Shown here: positions 23,603 to 24,041 of the stretch, piece after piece
How positions within the stretch are numbered: the first letter of the stretch is position 1
Layout of the letters: every line of letters begins with the position of its first letter
Assembly (NCBI GenBank): GCA_035604595.1
Contig: DATNIE010000036.1
Span: forward strand, 1-24,041
DNA: 24,041 nt
Reading direction: 5' to 3'
Source: CAIKZZ01 sp035604595
Lineage (GTDB): Bacteria > Pseudomonadota > Gammaproteobacteria > Steroidobacterales > Steroidobacteraceae
Position numbers and translations under genes: made by a program
The notes under the pieces: generated by a model
Told to the model about the DNA's origin: nothing
The model's input: the letters and a program-made list of their open reading frames with translations, nothing else
The model's database searches: none

Positions 23603-24041
23603 TCAGGAGCGCGTCCGCATGAACCGGCCGGTCGCGGTAAAGTCGATCGGGCCGGTCAGGTTCTCGGCGAGCACTTCGCGGCGCCGCGCGGCGTGGCAGG
23701 TCATCAGCTCCGCCATCGGCATGGGCATCCCGAACGCGTAGCCCTGACCCGTTGTACAGCCGAGCTTGACCAGCGCCTCACGTTGCGACTCGGTCTCGAT
23801 ACCCTCCGCGACCGTGTCGAGCCCGAGCGCGTCGGCGAGCGACAGAATCGCTTTCGCGAGCGCGCGTGCCTCATCGGCCTCTTCGCCACCGTCGGCACTT
23901 AGCTGCTGGATGAACGACCGGTCGATCTTGATGACATCGAGCGGAAATCGGTGCAGATAGGCGAGCGAGGAGTAACCGGTCCCGAAGTCATCGAGCGCGA
24001 GCCGCGCGCCGAGCGTCTTGATTTCCGCAAAGCGCAGTTCG
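23603..24041 (-). CDS. EAL-domain cyclic-di-GMP phosphodiesterase, C-terminal part (N-terminal part outside window)
   Basis: The minus strand is open from the right edge to TGA at 23603-23605, encoding 145 residues with no start in the window. They are the second half of an EAL domain: LALDDFGTGYSSL with the metal-binding Asp pair, then DVIKIDRSFI with the catalytic Lys, TVAEGIETE with the loop Glu, and GQGYAFGMPMP near the end. These residues are intact, so hydrolysis of cyclic-di-GMP to pGpG is plausible. The EAL motif itself and any sensor or GGDEF domain lie beyond the right edge. About 35 residues after the domain end in FMRTRS with no further domain. Confidence 0.93.
   Translation of the reverse strand, partial: ELRFAEIKTLGARLALDDFGTGYSSLAYLHRFPLDVIKIDRSFIQQLSADGGEEADEARALAKAILSLADALGLDTVAEGIETESQREALVKLGCTTGQGYAFGMPMPMAELMTCHAARRREVLAENLTGPIDFTATGRFMRTRS

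Overview
This is a GC-rich bacterial chromosomal window with dense coding on both strands. An LpxA acyltransferase (lipid A synthesis) and a Tat-type signal point to a Gram-negative organism. The mix of Ada, 6-phosphogluconate dehydrogenase, MscL and an EAL phosphodiesterase fits a high-GC proteobacterium, most likely a gammaproteobacterium; the taxon is inference. There are no rRNA genes, complete tRNA genes, insertion sequences, phage genes or CRISPR arrays. Some 21 complete genes are readable, two more run off the ends, one is frameshifted, and there is one very small candidate ORF.

Left part (1-8546): a two-lobed aspartyl protease entering from the left edge; the methylation-repair regulator ada on the minus strand; divergently, a translationally coupled pair of exported hydrolases (Tat-exported glycosylasparaginase-type Ntn hydrolase and Sec-exported metal amidohydrolase); gnd; a stand-alone lpxA on the minus strand; and a FOXRED1-like FAD oxidoreductase.

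Middle part (8668-14977): a small single-pass membrane protein (minus), divergent from a CxxC thioredoxin-fold protein followed 5 bases later by a patatin-like phospholipase. Then come pirin and an NTF2-fold protein (minus), a YdhG/YdeI-type protein, mscL, a 490-base stretch with an AT-rich island and a 24-codon membrane-peptide ORF on the minus strand, and a homocysteine S-methyltransferase-family enzyme.

Right part (15001-24041): a molybdopterin oxidoreductase (minus) diverges from a catabolic-looking operon: ACAD10/11-type acyl-CoA dehydrogenase, an NMO-family flavoprotein (TTG start overlapping the previous stop), an SDR broken by a +1 frameshift, and an intact DHRS4-like SDR. This probably oxidises acyl-CoA or hydroxyacyl substrates; the substrate cannot be read from sequence. 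On the minus strand follow a possible GFA / ParB-like / OsmC operon and the C-terminal half of an EAL-domain protein cut by the right edge.

Most of the window is ordinary accessory metabolism. Nothing here is clearly a new defence or mobile system. The points most worth a second look are the frameshifted SDR, the orphan ParB-like protein between two small stress/redox-type genes, the AT-rich island with its tiny membrane ORF, and the possible Asp molybdenum ligand in the orphan molybdoenzyme.
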